Below are positions 17,425 to 26,566 of a DNA stretch of 48,533 bases, piece after piece. The notes under the pieces are model-generated. The model searched no databases, had not been told where the DNA came from, and saw only the letters and a program-made list of their open reading frames with translations. The stretch spans positions 1 through 48,533 of the forward strand of contig JAFUWD010000040.1 of assembly GCA_017483645.1 (NCBI GenBank), in the 5' to 3' direction. The number at the start of each line of letters is the position of its first letter. The stretch's first letter is position 1. Origin of the DNA: Muribaculaceae bacterium. Lineage in GTDB: Bacteria > Bacteroidota > Bacteroidia > Bacteroidales > Muribaculaceae. A program made the translations under genes and the position numbers.

Positions 17425-19386
17425 ATGAATCGAACATCATCAATCCTGCATAGCAACATCGGCTCCGTGGCGTGCAACATGGCACTGGCCTATGCCGTGT
17501 GGATGCTTGCACGTGTAGCGTTTTTTGCCGAAAACTGGACAACCTTCGCGCCCTATATGTCGTGGCCACTTTTCTGGAGTGAATTGCGCGGCGCGCTCAC
17601 GTTCGACACATCGGGGCTGCTCTACGTCAACTCACTTTATCTGGTGCTCATGTTGCTGCCGCTGCACACCAAGGAGCGCAAACTCTTTCATCGCGTGCTG
17701 CGATGGCTCTTTGTGGTCACCAACGCTGTGGCGGTGGCCACAAGCATGGCCGACGCCGTTTATTTCCAATATACCGGCCGCCGGAGCACGGTGACCGTTT
17801 TCAGCGAGTTTGTCAACGAGTCACATTTAGGTGGCATACTGCTCACCGAGACGGTGCGCCACTGGTACCTGCTGTTGGCGTTTGCCGTGATGGTGTGGCT
17901 GTTATGGAAGGGTTACACCACCCCGCGGCTCAAAGTGTACAGCCGAGGCTGGCACTACTATCTGAGCCAAACCGCCGCCTTGCTGCTGCTCGCCCCGCTG
18001 GCCATCATCGGCATCAGGGGCAGCGCCACCGCCGGCACCCGCCCCATCACCATCAGCAACGCCAACCAGTACGTCAACCGGCCTGTGGAAAGCGCCGTGG
18101 TTCTCAACACCCCATTCTCGCTCATCCGAAGCATCGGCAAGCAGCCGTTTGTCACGCCTCAATATATGAGTGACGAGGAAATGGAACGCACCTACACCCC
18201 TGAGCATCGGCAGCCCGTCACCGACTCCCTGAGCCACGCCGGGCGCAATGTGGTGGTGCTGATTGTGGAAAGCATGGGCAAGGAGTATGTGGGAAAGCTC
18301 AATACGGGGCTTGATGACGGGCAATACACCGGCTACATGCCTTTCGTGGACTCGCTGGTGAGCCAATCGCTCACCTACAAGTACAGTTATGCCAATGGAC
18401 GCATCAGCATGGACGCCATGCCCAGCATCCTGTGCGGCTTGCCCATGATGGTGGAACCATTTTTTCTCACTCCGGCGTCGCTCAACGATGTGGACGGATT
18501 GTCGTCGTTGCTCAAGCCGCTGGGCTACACCTCGGCTTTTTTTCACGGCGGGCACAACATCTCAATGGGATTCAGCGCATTTGCCCATAGCATCGGCTAC
18601 GACCGCTATTATGGATTGAACGAATATTGCAAATCGGCAAAATATGGTGGCATGGACGATTTCGACGGTAAATGGGCCATCTGGGATGAGCCTTTCCTGC
18701 AATACACCCTCGATGAAATGGAGCAACTGCCACAACCCTTCGTGACCACAGTGTTCACCGCCTCGTCGCACCATCCCTTCAACGTGCCGCGACAGTACAG
18801 CGACAGCTTGCGCGACGAGGGCGGCCTGCCCATCCACAAATGCGTGCGCTACACCGACATGGCGCTGCGCAAGTTTTTTGAACGCGCCAGCCACGAGCCT
18901 TGGTATCAAAACACGGTGTTTGTCCTTGTTGCCGACCACACCAATATGGCCAAGCACCCGCAGTACAAGACCGACCTGGGACTGTACGCCGTGCCCATCG
19001 TCTTCTTCACCCCTGACGGTTCCCTGCCTGCGGGCTACCGCACCGACATGATAGCCCAGCAAACCGACATCACTCCCACCCTGCTCCACCTGGTGGGATA
19101 TGACAAGCCCTATTTAGCCTTTGGCAACGACTTGCTTTCGGCGCGGCCCGACGACACTTGGGCTTTCTCCTACAACAACGGTATCTATCAGATTGCGAAA
19201 GGTGACCTGCTGCTGCAATTCGACGGCACTGCCACCACAGGCGTCTACAAATTCAAGACCGACACCTTGTTGCAACACAACCTTGCGGGGCGGCTGCCCG
19301 AGCAAGCCGCGCTTGAGCGCTATCTGCGCGCCATCGTGCAGCAGTACATGAGCCGCATGAACGAGAACCGGCTCACGGTTCGTTAA
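17425..19386 (+). CDS. LtaS/sulfatase-fold lipid headgroup transferase, membrane-anchored
   Basis: This 653-residue protein has five N-terminal membrane helices (about residues 10-210) and a periplasmic alkaline-phosphatase/sulfatase-fold domain, the layout of LtaS, OpgB and phosphoethanolamine transferases. The metal-binding VVVLIVESMGKEYVG opens the domain (about 275-289). YANGRISMDAMPSIL (about 322-336) is the nucleophile region; there is no threonine at the classic LtaS position, so the serine after GRI is the likely nucleophile, as in other Bacteroidota members. SSHHPF and ADHTN complete the site. It probably transfers a phospho-headgroup onto a glycan or lipid in the periplasm; donor and acceptor are unknown. 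It converges with the phosphatase gene, with only 17 bp between stops. Confidence 0.82.
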   Translation: MNRTSSILHSNIGSVACNMALAYAVWMLARVAFFAENWTTFAPYMSWPLFWSELRGALTFDTSGLLYVNSLYLVLMLLPLHTKERKLFHRVLRWLFVVTNAVAVATSMADAVYFQYTGRRSTVTVFSEFVNESHLGGILLTETVRHWYLLLAFAVMVWLLWKGYTTPRLKVYSRGWHYYLSQTAALLLLAPLAIIGIRGSATAGTRPITISNANQYVNRPVESAVVLNTPFSLIRSIGKQPFVTPQYMSDEEMERTYTPEHRQPVTDSLSHAGRNVVVLIVESMGKEYVGKLNTGLDDGQYTGYMPFVDSLVSQSLTYKYSYANGRISMDAMPSILCGLPMMVEPFFLTPASLNDVDGLSSLLKPLGYTSAFFHGGHNISMGFSAFAHSIGYDRYYGLNEYCKSAKYGGMDDFDGKWAIWDEPFLQYTLDEMEQLPQPFVTTVFTASSHHPFNVPRQYSDSLRDEGGLPIHKCVRYTDMALRKFFERASHEPWYQNTVFVLVADHTNMAKHPQYKTDLGLYAVPIVFFTPDGSLPAGYRTDMIAQQTDITPTLLHLVGYDKPYLAFGNDLLSARPDDTWAFSYNNGIYQIAKGDLLLQFDGTATTGVYKFKTDTLLQHNLAGRLPEQAALERYLRAIVQQYMSRMNENRLTVR

Positions 19387-19403
19387 GCCACATTCAACCA
19401 ACG

Positions 19404-20720
19404 TCAGCGCGCCCAGTCGACAACACGGTCGATGCGGCCAAGCCAGTGTCGCTTGAGGTCGGTCCAGCGACAATAGGGAGCCGTGGAAGTTCCCTCGGGG
19501 AGGACCGCCTCGTGCTCATTGAAAAGCACCTTCACCAGCACATCTTCGGGACGGGGTGCGGTGGTGCCTACCGGACGATACAAAACAACCTGAATGTTAC
19601 AAGCCTTGGGAATGTAGTTGAAATCCTGCCAGCGCAGGTGCAGACTGTCGAGGTCGTCGCATGAATAGTTCACGTCGTCAAGCTCCATGAGGCAGGCCAG
19701 CGGCAACACACACGTCTCATGGCCGAAGCGCAGCACCGCGCCCCGCTCGCCATCGGCGATGGCACGGTCGGCACGGTCAATGATGTCGCGCATCAGTGCC
19801 CGTTCGATATAGGGCATCCGGTTTCCGTTGATGGGGGCGTTGGCCCAATGGGAATACCAATAAATGTTTTTCAACCGCCACAACTCAGCCAACTCATCGG
19901 TAGTGAAGTACTGATACAGCGTGAAATCATCGAATTGATGATGCCCCTGAAGCGACCCGGCCACGTCGAACACATCGCGCATCAACTGCTGCACGGGCAG
20001 ATGCTGCGCCGCCCAGATTGTGTCGGTAATCAGCTGTGCCACAAAGCGCTCGGGATGCACATCAGCATGGTAAATGCTGTCGGTGGTTCGGTCCACTTCC
20101 TTGCGGATGTGGTTAGCCAGCGTGTCCTCGCCATAGCCCCATCCCATGTAGTACATATCGTGGTAGCTGGCATCGGTGGTGATGTGAAGCCGCGGATTAA
20201 GGCGGCGCAGGGTCATCGTTTCGTTTTGCATCGACAGGATACAACGGATGATGACCGTGGAGCGGGCATCGACCCGCGCGTCGCCGGCAAAAACCTGCGG
20301 AAAATTGCGGAACATGCGCTCGGCGATGCCACGGTGCTGCTCGGCTCCCACGTCCGAAAGGTCGCCAGCACGCTGCTGCATGGCCTGCTGCACACGGCGG
20401 AGCGACGCAAGCAGCAACTGGCCCTGGCGCGTGAGCAAACCCGCACGTTCTGCCTTAGAAAAAGCCTCCACGGGTGCGTTGTAGGTTCTCTCATGCGTAA
20501 GCCACCGGCTGCCATGACGGCCGTAGTGGTCAATGAAAAACGGCTCATAGCCCGCCGGTGCGTCGGTGAGTGCCGGCACTTGTTCGTCGGCGGGATAGGG
20601 GTAGGCGTAATGATTACTGCCGCTGCGGTCGGGATTGGCGGCCAACTGCGCACGGTAGTCGCCGGCATGAAGGGCCAGCGCTGCCATAGCCAGAACTATT
20701 GTGATGACGGTTGATTTCAT
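19404..20720 (-). CDS. Secreted histidine-type phosphatase (MINPP/phytase-like), copy B
   Basis: This 438-residue protein starts at ATG 20720 (MKSTVITIVL) with a signal peptide to about residue 19. RHGSR (68-72) carries the phosphorylated histidine of histidine acid phosphatases. The second signature is FGHETCVLPL, with histidine followed directly by glutamate; most such enzymes have HD, and MINPP-type phytases have HAE. The overall length and the LSDVGAEQHRGIAERMF block suggest a MINPP-like phosphatase acting on phosphate monoesters, perhaps inositol phosphates, in the periplasm. Its start overlaps the stop of the upstream paralogue as ATGA, implying coupled translation. The substrate is an inference. 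Confidence 0.78.
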   Translation of the reverse strand: MKSTVITIVLAMAALALHAGDYRAQLAANPDRSGSNHYAYPYPADEQVPALTDAPAGYEPFFIDHYGRHGSRWLTHERTYNAPVEAFSKAERAGLLTRQGQLLLASLRRVQQAMQQRAGDLSDVGAEQHRGIAERMFRNFPQVFAGDARVDARSTVIIRCILSMQNETMTLRRLNPRLHITTDASYHDMYYMGWGYGEDTLANHIRKEVDRTTDSIYHADVHPERFVAQLITDTIWAAQHLPVQQLMRDVFDVAGSLQGHHQFDDFTLYQYFTTDELAELWRLKNIYWYSHWANAPINGNRMPYIERALMRDIIDRADRAIADGERGAVLRFGHETCVLPLACLMELDDVNYSCDDLDSLHLRWQDFNYIPKACNIQVVLYRPVGTTAPRPEDVLVKVLFNEHEAVLPEGTSTAPYCRWTDLKRHWLGRIDRVVDWAR

Positions 20721-22027
20721 TGTATGGTGGCGGGGATATAGGGTTCGCATGACAGTTTGTTGATAAAATAGTCGCGCACATCGGCCCAACGATAGTATGG
20801 CCCGGTCACGGCCTTGATGGGCAGAGTGGCCTCATGCTCATTGAGCAAAATTTTCACTAACACCGGGTGGTCGTCGGGGGCGTTGTCGTGCCGATAGAGC
20901 ACCATCTGCACATTGCAGGCCATCGGGAATATTTTATAGCTGAGCCAGTGACGGTCCAGGGTTTCAAGGTCGGTGCTGCTGTAATCGGCACCATCCAGCC
21001 CCATGAGGCACACCAGCGGCAGCAACACACTCTCGTGGCCGAAGCGCAGCGAGGCTCCGTGCACGTCGGGGTGAGCCAGGGCATGGTCGGCATCGCGCAC
21101 AATGTCGCGCAGCAGATTGGCCTCCATGTAGGGCACGCGGTCGCGGGAAAGCGGCGTGTGCGCCGAGAGCAAGTACCAGCGAGCGTTGTTGTAGCGGTAC
21201 ACATTCACGATGTCGTCGGCCGAAAACAGGTCGTAGAGGTCCACGTCGCGCCAGGCATGATGGCTCTGCATGTTACCCACCAAATCGAAAAGGTCAATCA
21301 TCAGTTTTTGGCCGTCGATGCTATCGCGGGCAAAGCGTTGGTCACTGAAAAGTCGCCGCAACATGTGCTTGGGATTGACCCATTTGTCGCGCAGGGGTTC
21401 CAGGGCGGCTGCTGCGGCCTTTCGCAGGCCGGGCACCACGGGGTCGGAGTAATTCATGTAGTACATGTCGGCTTCCGACGCCTCGGTGCTGATGCTCATT
21501 CGGGGGTTGAGCGCCGCCAGCACATCCACGGCGTTCTGCATCGACAAGATGCAGCGAATCACCGTTGTGGAGCGGGCACGCACCACCGCATCGCCGACAA
21601 AAACCTGCGGGAAATTGCGAAACATGCGCTCGGCGATGCCTTGATGCTGCTCGGCCCCGATGTCGCTCAGCTCGCCCTCGCGGCCATCGGCCGCATCGCG
21701 CAACCGGCACAGGATGTCAAGCACCTCATTTCCGCGCGGGGTGAGTGCGCCGTGGCGTTGACCGCGCTCCAGCTGCTGCACGGTGTAGTTGTAGAACCGC
21801 TTGCCGATGAGCCATCGGCTGCCATGACGGCCATAATGGTCGATAAAAAACGGAGTATAGCCCTCCGGGGCATCGGTAAGCGCTGGCAGTGGCCGGGCAG
21901 GATAGGGATAGGCCCAATAGTTGTTGGCGCTCTTCCATTTGTCGGCCTTGAAATCCTCTTTCAATCCAGCCGTGACGGTCAACGCGCCCACAGCGGCAAG
22001 GACAATAATAATCAGGAACCTTTTCAT
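20717..22027 (-). CDS. Secreted histidine-type phosphatase (MINPP/phytase-like), copy A
   Basis: This 436-residue paralogue of the next gene has a signal peptide (MKRFLIIIVLAAVGALTVTA). It has DHYGRHGSRWL with the catalytic histidine (about 66-70), the LSDIGAEQHQGIAERMF block, the shared RCILSMQN stretch and a proton-donor region FGHESVLLPL. The two copies share long identical patches, which points to tandem duplication, but they differ in the middle (about 185-260), where substrate contacts would lie. It is the first gene of a two-gene operon. It is exported and probably periplasmic, since no lipobox is seen. Confidence 0.78.
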   Translation of the reverse strand: MKRFLIIIVLAAVGALTVTAGLKEDFKADKWKSANNYWAYPYPARPLPALTDAPEGYTPFFIDHYGRHGSRWLIGKRFYNYTVQQLERGQRHGALTPRGNEVLDILCRLRDAADGREGELSDIGAEQHQGIAERMFRNFPQVFVGDAVVRARSTTVIRCILSMQNAVDVLAALNPRMSISTEASEADMYYMNYSDPVVPGLRKAAAAALEPLRDKWVNPKHMLRRLFSDQRFARDSIDGQKLMIDLFDLVGNMQSHHAWRDVDLYDLFSADDIVNVYRYNNARWYLLSAHTPLSRDRVPYMEANLLRDIVRDADHALAHPDVHGASLRFGHESVLLPLVCLMGLDGADYSSTDLETLDRHWLSYKIFPMACNVQMVLYRHDNAPDDHPVLVKILLNEHEATLPIKAVTGPYYRWADVRDYFINKLSCEPYIPATIQ

Positions 22028-22057
22028 GACTGAATACGCAATTATTGATTCTGGTTA

Positions 22058-22065
22058 CAAAATTA
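22058..22065 (-). promoter_or_regulatory. -7 element of the phosphatase pair
   Basis: TAATTTTG on the minus strand (22065-22058) matches the -7 consensus and lies about 30 bp before the ATG at 22027. No TTTG occurs at the expected -33 distance, so the promoter may be weak or activator-dependent. Confidence 0.45.
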
Positions 22066-22070
22066 GTGAA

Positions 22071-22099
22071 TTTGTGTCAGCTTTTTTCACTAACTTTGC
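22071..22099 (+). promoter_or_regulatory. Promoter of obg
   Basis: TAACTTTGC at 22091-22099 is a perfect -7 element. TTTG at 22071-22074 lies 16 bp upstream, shorter than the usual spacing. It leaves a 25- to 30-nt leader before the ATG at 22130. Confidence 0.55.
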
Positions 22100-22129
22100 A
22101 CAAAATCCGAAAAAAACACCCACCACATT

Positions 22130-23353
22130 ATGGCAGAATCCAATTTTATCGATTATGTGAAGATATTATGCCGCTCAGGCAAAGGCGGCGCAGGCTCGGC
22201 TCATCTGCACCGCGCCAAGTATGTGCCGAAAGGCGGTCCCGACGGAGGCGACGGAGGCCGGGGTGGCCATGTGTTCCTCAAGGGCAATCACAATCTGTGG
22301 ACACTCATCCACCTCAAATTCACCCGACACATCTTCGCAACCGACGGCCAAGCCGGCAGTGAGAACCAATCAACGGGGCGCGACGGTGAGGACCGCACCA
22401 TCGAGGTGCCCTGCGGAACGGCTGTCTACGATGCCGAAACGGGAAAATTCTTGTGCGATGTCACCGAGCACGGTCAAGTGGTGAGATTGCTGCGCGGAGG
22501 GCGCGGCGGCTGGGGAAACACCCACTTCAAGAGCGCCACCCGTCAGACGCCACGCTTTGCCCAACCCGGCGAAAAGGGAGTGGAAAAAGCCGTAATTCTC
22601 GAACTAAAACTGCTGGCCGACGTGGGATTGGTGGGATTTCCGAACGCCGGAAAATCGACGCTGCTGAGTGTCATCAGTGCAGCAAAACCCAAGATTGCCA
22701 ACTATCCCTTCACCACTTTGGAGCCGAATTTGGGCATCGTGGACTATCGTGGCCAGCAATCTTTCGTCATGGCCGACATCCCTGGCATCATCGAGGGTGC
22801 CAGTGAAGGGCGCGGGCTGGGACTGCGCTTCTTGAGGCACATCGAGCGTAACGCTGTGCTGCTGTTCATGATACCTGCCGACAGCGACAACATCGCGCAC
22901 GAATACGAAGTGCTCTGCCATGAGTTGGAAACCTTCAACCCCGACTTGGTGGACAAACCCCGCGTGCTGGCCATCACCAAATGCGACATGCTCGATGACG
23001 AACTCATGGACCAAATGCGCGCTGAGCTGCCCCAAGGAGTGGAGGCGCTCTTTATTTCCAGCGTGGCACAACGAGGCCTCACCGAACTCAAAGACCTGCT
23101 GTGGCGCACCATCAACGACGAGCGCAACCGCATTCCTGAATCCGTCACCCAGCGCGACCTCGACGAGCGCCACCGTGAAAAAGCCGAAGACGACTTCATC
23201 TTTGAGGCCGAGCCTGACGAGCAATACGACGACAACAGCACGGGCAAGATGGTGAGCAAGGACAGCAAGGAATGGAACGACGAATACTGGGCCGAGGATT
23301 ATATCGACCCCGATGCCGACTGGCAAGTGGTGAGCGACCCCGACGACGCCTGA
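22130..23353 (+). CDS. obg: Obg GTPase (CgtA/ObgE)
   Basis: This 407-residue protein starts with the glycine-rich Obg fold ([20 protein letters not shown], about 14-33, and [10 protein letters not shown]). A G domain begins with GFPNAGKST (about 167-175) and includes [13 protein letters not shown] and TKCD. The C terminus is acidic (about 340-407, [15 protein letters not shown]), the Bacteroidota version of the tail. Obg binds the 50S subunit and links ribosome assembly to the GTP/ppGpp state. Length and start are standard. It is a single-gene unit; the inverted repeat at 23388-23432 may end it. Confidence 0.96.
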   Translation: MAESNFIDYVKILCRSGKGGAGSAHLHRAKYVPKGGPDGGDGGRGGHVFLKGNHNLWTLIHLKFTRHIFATDGQAGSENQSTGRDGEDRTIEVPCGTAVYDAETGKFLCDVTEHGQVVRLLRGGRGGWGNTHFKSATRQTPRFAQPGEKGVEKAVILELKLLADVGLVGFPNAGKSTLLSVISAAKPKIANYPFTTLEPNLGIVDYRGQQSFVMADIPGIIEGASEGRGLGLRFLRHIERNAVLLFMIPADSDNIAHEYEVLCHELETFNPDLVDKPRVLAITKCDMLDDELMDQMRAELPQGVEALFISSVAQRGLTELKDLLWRTINDERNRIPESVTQRDLDERHREKAEDDFIFEAEPDEQYDDNSTGKMVSKDSKEWNDEYWAEDYIDPDADWQVVSDPDDA

Positions 23354-23387
23354 CCTTTCACATCGGTTTTACCCCTACCAAAATATG

Positions 23388-23432
23388 TTATGCAACACTT
23401 TCAGCGTTTTTATGCTAAAAAGTGTTGCATAA
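23388..23432. repeat. 14-bp perfect inverted repeat between obg and nrfH
   Basis: TTATGCAACACTTT (23388-23401) pairs exactly with AAAGTGTTGCATAA (23419-23432). A small AGC/GCT pair lies inside the 17-nt spacer. It is 35 bp after the obg stop and followed by TTTTATTATTTG, so it can act as a terminator. Its right arm also covers the -33 region of the nrfH promoter, so it could instead, or also, be an operator for the nitrite reductase operon. Confidence 0.65.
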
Positions 23433-23456
23433 TTTTATTATTTGTTTTATTTTTGC
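23424..23456 (+). promoter_or_regulatory. Promoter of the nrfHA-resB-ccsA operon
   Basis: GTTG (23424-23427), 20 bp, then TATTTTTGC (23448-23456). The -7 is consensus and the -33 differs by one base. The -33 lies within the right arm of the inverted repeat, a natural place for a regulator to act. Confidence 0.55.
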
Positions 23457-23495
23457 GATTGAGGTTTGATTTTTTCAACCCGCAAGAGGATGAGA

Positions 23496-24071
23496 ATGCC
23501 ACGTTTTAAAATATCAAACACATTCAAGGCCACGGCCATCGTGCTATGTGGCATCATTGCGGGTACGGCGGCCTATTTTGCTTACACACTGCGCTTCCAC
23601 TCCTATCTGGGCGACGACCCGAGCGCATGTGTGAACTGCCACATCATGACGCCATACTATGCCACATGGTCGCACTCATCGCATGGACGCGACGCCACAT
23701 GCAACGACTGCCATGTACCCCACCAGAACATGGCGCGCAAATATCTGTTCAAAGGCACGGACGGCATGAAGCATGTGGCCTATTTTGTGACGCACAGTGA
23801 GCGTGATGCCATCATGGCCGAGGACGCCAGCGCACAAGTGATTATGGACAACTGCATCCGCTGCCACACACAACTCAATCAAGAGTTTGTGAAAACGGGA
23901 CGCATCGACTATATGCTGGCCAAGCAAGGTGAGGGAATGGCTTGCTGGGACTGCCACCGCAACGTGCCACACGGCGGCATGAACTCGCTGAGCGGAACAC
24001 CCGGAGCCGAGAGCCAAACGCCGTTGCCGCCGTCGCCCGTGCCATCGTGGATGCAGCAGATGGTTGATTGA
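23496..24071 (+). CDS. nrfH: Cytochrome c nitrite reductase small subunit NrfH
   Basis: This 191-residue membrane-anchored tetraheme cytochrome of the NapC/NirT family passes electrons from menaquinol to NrfA on the outer face of the inner membrane. One helix (about 10-32) anchors it. Four CXXCH heme sites are visible: CVNCHIM (45-51, with the methionine typical of heme 1), CNDCH (69-73), CIRCH (about 123) and CWDCH (about 154). The ATG at 23496 (MPRFK) is preferred because AGAGGA lies 5-6 nt upstream; the frame opens earlier at TTG 23466 and ATG 23490. nrfA starts 23 bp after the stop. Confidence 0.93.
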   Translation: MPRFKISNTFKATAIVLCGIIAGTAAYFAYTLRFHSYLGDDPSACVNCHIMTPYYATWSHSSHGRDATCNDCHVPHQNMARKYLFKGTDGMKHVAYFVTHSERDAIMAEDASAQVIMDNCIRCHTQLNQEFVKTGRIDYMLAKQGEGMACWDCHRNVPHGGMNSLSGTPGAESQTPLPPSPVPSWMQQMVD

Positions 24072-24094
24072 CGAGAACAAAAAAACGACAAGAT

Positions 24095-25606
24095 ATGGCA
24101 AGAGAAATCAAAAAATGGCAAGGATGGGCATTGTTCGGAGGGACAATGGCTGTGGTGTTCGTGCTGGGACTGCTCACGAGCGCGCTCATGGAGCGACGCG
24201 CCGAGGTAGCCAGCGTGTTCAACAACAAGCGCACACAGTTCACCGACTCCATCGTTGCGCAAAACGAGAAATTCAAGGCCGACTACCCGAGAGAGTACGA
24301 GACCTGGGCCATGACCGAAGACACCACCTTTGTGAGCGAGTTCAACGGTTCTCAGGAAGTTGATGTACTGGAACAGCGCCCCGAAATGGTGATTTTATGG
24401 GCCGGCTACGCGTTTTCACGCAACTATAACACCCCCCGCGGCCACCATCATGCCATCGACGACATGCGCAAAATTCTGCGCACCGGCAATCCGGGCATCG
24501 ACGGCGACACCGACATGCAGCCCGGCACCTGCTGGACATGCAAGGGTCCCGATGTGCCCCGCATGATGCGCGAGCTGGGCACCGATGTGTTCTACCACAA
24601 GCGGTGGAGCGAGCTGGGTCCCGAGATTCATAACACCATCGGCTGCAGCGACTGCCACGACGCTCGCACGATGGACCTGCGGCCGGCACGCCCCGCCTTG
24701 TACGAGGCATGGGCGCGGCGCGGACTCGACGCGAAAAAAGCCACCCATCAAGAAATGCGCTCGCTGGTGTGCGCCCAGTGCCACACCGAGTACTATTTCA
24801 TCAAAGCCGACGACCCCAACAATCCCGGCAAGGCCGACTACCTGATGTTCCCGCAAGACAAGGGTCTGACGTGTGAGGCCGCCGAAGCCTACTACGACTC
24901 CATCGGCTTCTACGATTACATCCACCCGCTGTCCAAGACACCCATTCTCAAAGCCCAGCATCCGGGCTATGAAGTGGCCCTGCAAGGCATCCACGGACAG
25001 CGCGGCGTGTCGTGTGCCGACTGCCACATGCCCTACAAGAGCGAGGGCGGCGTGAAATTCACCGACCACCACATCATGAGCCCGCTGGCCAACATCGACC
25101 GAACATGCCAAACCTGCCACCGCCAAGATGCCGAGGTGCTGCGGCAAAACGTCTACGAGCGCCAGCGCAAATGCACCGAAGTGCGCAACCGCGCCGAGAA
25201 AGAACTTGCCACGGCCCACATCGAGGCCAAATTTGCCATGGAGCACGGTGCCACCGATGCCGAGCTGAAACCCATCCAGGCATTGCTGCGCAAGAGCCAG
25301 TGGCGGTGGGACTACGCCATCGCATCGCACGGCGCCACATTCCACGCCCCACAGGAGGTGACAAGGCTGTTGTCGCACTCGGTCGACTATGCCCAACAGG
25401 CACGCCTGCTCACCGCCAAGGTGCTTGCACGCCACGGCTTCACCGGTGATGTGCCCATGCCCGACATCAGCACCAAGGCCAAGGCTCAAGCCTACATCGG
25501 ACTTGACATGGCCAAACTCGAAAGCAAGAAAAAACGCTTCCTCAACGAGGTGGTGCCCAAATGGGTGGACGACGCCAAGAAAAAAGGCAAACTTATAGAA
25601 TTGTAA
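24095..25606 (+). CDS. nrfA: Cytochrome c nitrite reductase NrfA (ammonia-forming)
   Basis: This 503-residue pentaheme enzyme reduces nitrite to ammonium with six electrons. The active-site heme motif CWTCK (146-150) is present, as are four CXXCH motifs: CSDCH (184-188), CAQCH (226-230), CADCH (307-311) and CQTCH (338-342). An N-terminal hydrophobic helix (about 9-30) serves as an uncleaved or poorly cleaved signal. The downstream KFTDHH and catalytic-region residues fit the family, and the length is normal. ATG at 24095 (MAREIKK) is chosen over an upstream ATG at 24068 that overlaps the nrfH stop. NrfH and NrfA form the membrane complex for respiratory ammonification. Confidence 0.96.
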   Translation: MAREIKKWQGWALFGGTMAVVFVLGLLTSALMERRAEVASVFNNKRTQFTDSIVAQNEKFKADYPREYETWAMTEDTTFVSEFNGSQEVDVLEQRPEMVILWAGYAFSRNYNTPRGHHHAIDDMRKILRTGNPGIDGDTDMQPGTCWTCKGPDVPRMMRELGTDVFYHKRWSELGPEIHNTIGCSDCHDARTMDLRPARPALYEAWARRGLDAKKATHQEMRSLVCAQCHTEYYFIKADDPNNPGKADYLMFPQDKGLTCEAAEAYYDSIGFYDYIHPLSKTPILKAQHPGYEVALQGIHGQRGVSCADCHMPYKSEGGVKFTDHHIMSPLANIDRTCQTCHRQDAEVLRQNVYERQRKCTEVRNRAEKELATAHIEAKFAMEHGATDAELKPIQALLRKSQWRWDYAIASHGATFHAPQEVTRLLSHSVDYAQQARLLTAKVLARHGFTGDVPMPDISTKAKAQAYIGLDMAKLESKKKRFLNEVVPKWVDDAKKKGKLIEL

Positions 25607-25612
25607 CGCTCT

Positions 25613-26566
25613 ATGTGGTCAAAACCCTGGCGACTTACCGAAGCATTCACCATAGACGGCGGGCTGGTGACAACCGGCCTGCTGCTGCAATACACCGTGG
25701 GCCCCATTGACTGGGACATGCTGGCATGGCCGGTCAATGCCAGCATTCTGGCCGTGCTGGTGGCAGGCATGGTGACCGTGTGGTGGAGCGGCACCTGGCA
25801 CAAGATTTACGCTTGCCATTGGTTGGGAGGGCTCGACAACGCCATCGGCGCGCTGGGCTGCGTGGTAGTGGTCACACTGGTGATGGGGCTGACACGCCAG
25901 ATACCGTTCAATGCGCCCACAATACACGACAATCCCCTCGACGCACTGGGGCTCACACGCATGCTGAGTTTTTGGCCATTGGTGCTGCTTTACTTGTGGC
26001 TCACGTTCTCGTTGGGGGTGGTGGTAATGCGACGACTCATTCCTTTTCGCTGGCGCAACCTGCCTTTTCTGCTCCTCCATGCCGGCCTGCTGCTGGTGCT
26101 GCTGTGCGGCACACTGGGCAGTGCCGACATGCAGCGACTGAAAATGTATGTGGCCCAGTCGGCTCCTGAATGGCGCGCACTGACCGACGACGGCCGCGTG
26201 ATGGAACTGCCACTGGCCATCGACTTGAAGGAATTCATCATGGAATACCACACCGACTCACTGCACACCCCCAAGCGCTATGCCAGCGACCTCGACATTC
26301 TCACTCACGACGGCCGACGCCTGCACACCGTTATCGAAGTGAATCGCCCTGCCAGCGCCTTGGGATGGAAAATCTATCAATACGGCTACGACCGCATGCC
26401 AGGTGTTACCGGCGATGAAGGAAACGTCAGCATATTGGAACTGGTGCGCGACCCCTGGTTGCCCGCAGTCTACACCGGCATCTACATGCTCATTGCCGGG
26501 GCTTTGTGCTTGCTTTTTATCACCCCACGCAAAAAAACCGACTCCGATGACTTGGCAGCTGTTTAG
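25613..26566 (+). CDS. ResB-like cytochrome c biogenesis protein
   Basis: This 317-residue membrane protein has four to five hydrophobic helices in the first 165 residues, a periplasmic domain (about 170-280) and a closing helix near 290-308. This is a short form of ResB/Ccs1, the System II partner that, with CcsA, delivers and ligates heme to apocytochrome c. The FLLLHAGLLLVLLCGTLG helix (about 142-159) and the GWKIYQYGYDR block (about 254-264) are typical of Bacteroidota ResB. It starts 6 bp after nrfA and overlaps ccsA by 20 bp, so the operon carries its own heme-attachment machinery for NrfH and NrfA. Confidence 0.82.
   Translation: MWSKPWRLTEAFTIDGGLVTTGLLLQYTVGPIDWDMLAWPVNASILAVLVAGMVTVWWSGTWHKIYACHWLGGLDNAIGALGCVVVVTLVMGLTRQIPFNAPTIHDNPLDALGLTRMLSFWPLVLLYLWLTFSLGVVVMRRLIPFRWRNLPFLLLHAGLLLVLLCGTLGSADMQRLKMYVAQSAPEWRALTDDGRVMELPLAIDLKEFIMEYHTDSLHTPKRYASDLDILTHDGRRLHTVIEVNRPASALGWKIYQYGYDRMPGVTGDEGNVSILELVRDPWLPAVYTGIYMLIAGALCLLFITPRKKTDSDDLAAV

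Noticed and set aside
12114-22027. A dedicated phytate utilisation locus (SusCD plus phosphatases)
   Set aside because: The phosphatase operon is separately promoted on the opposite strand, a terminator and an unrelated gene intervene, and no ligand evidence exists.
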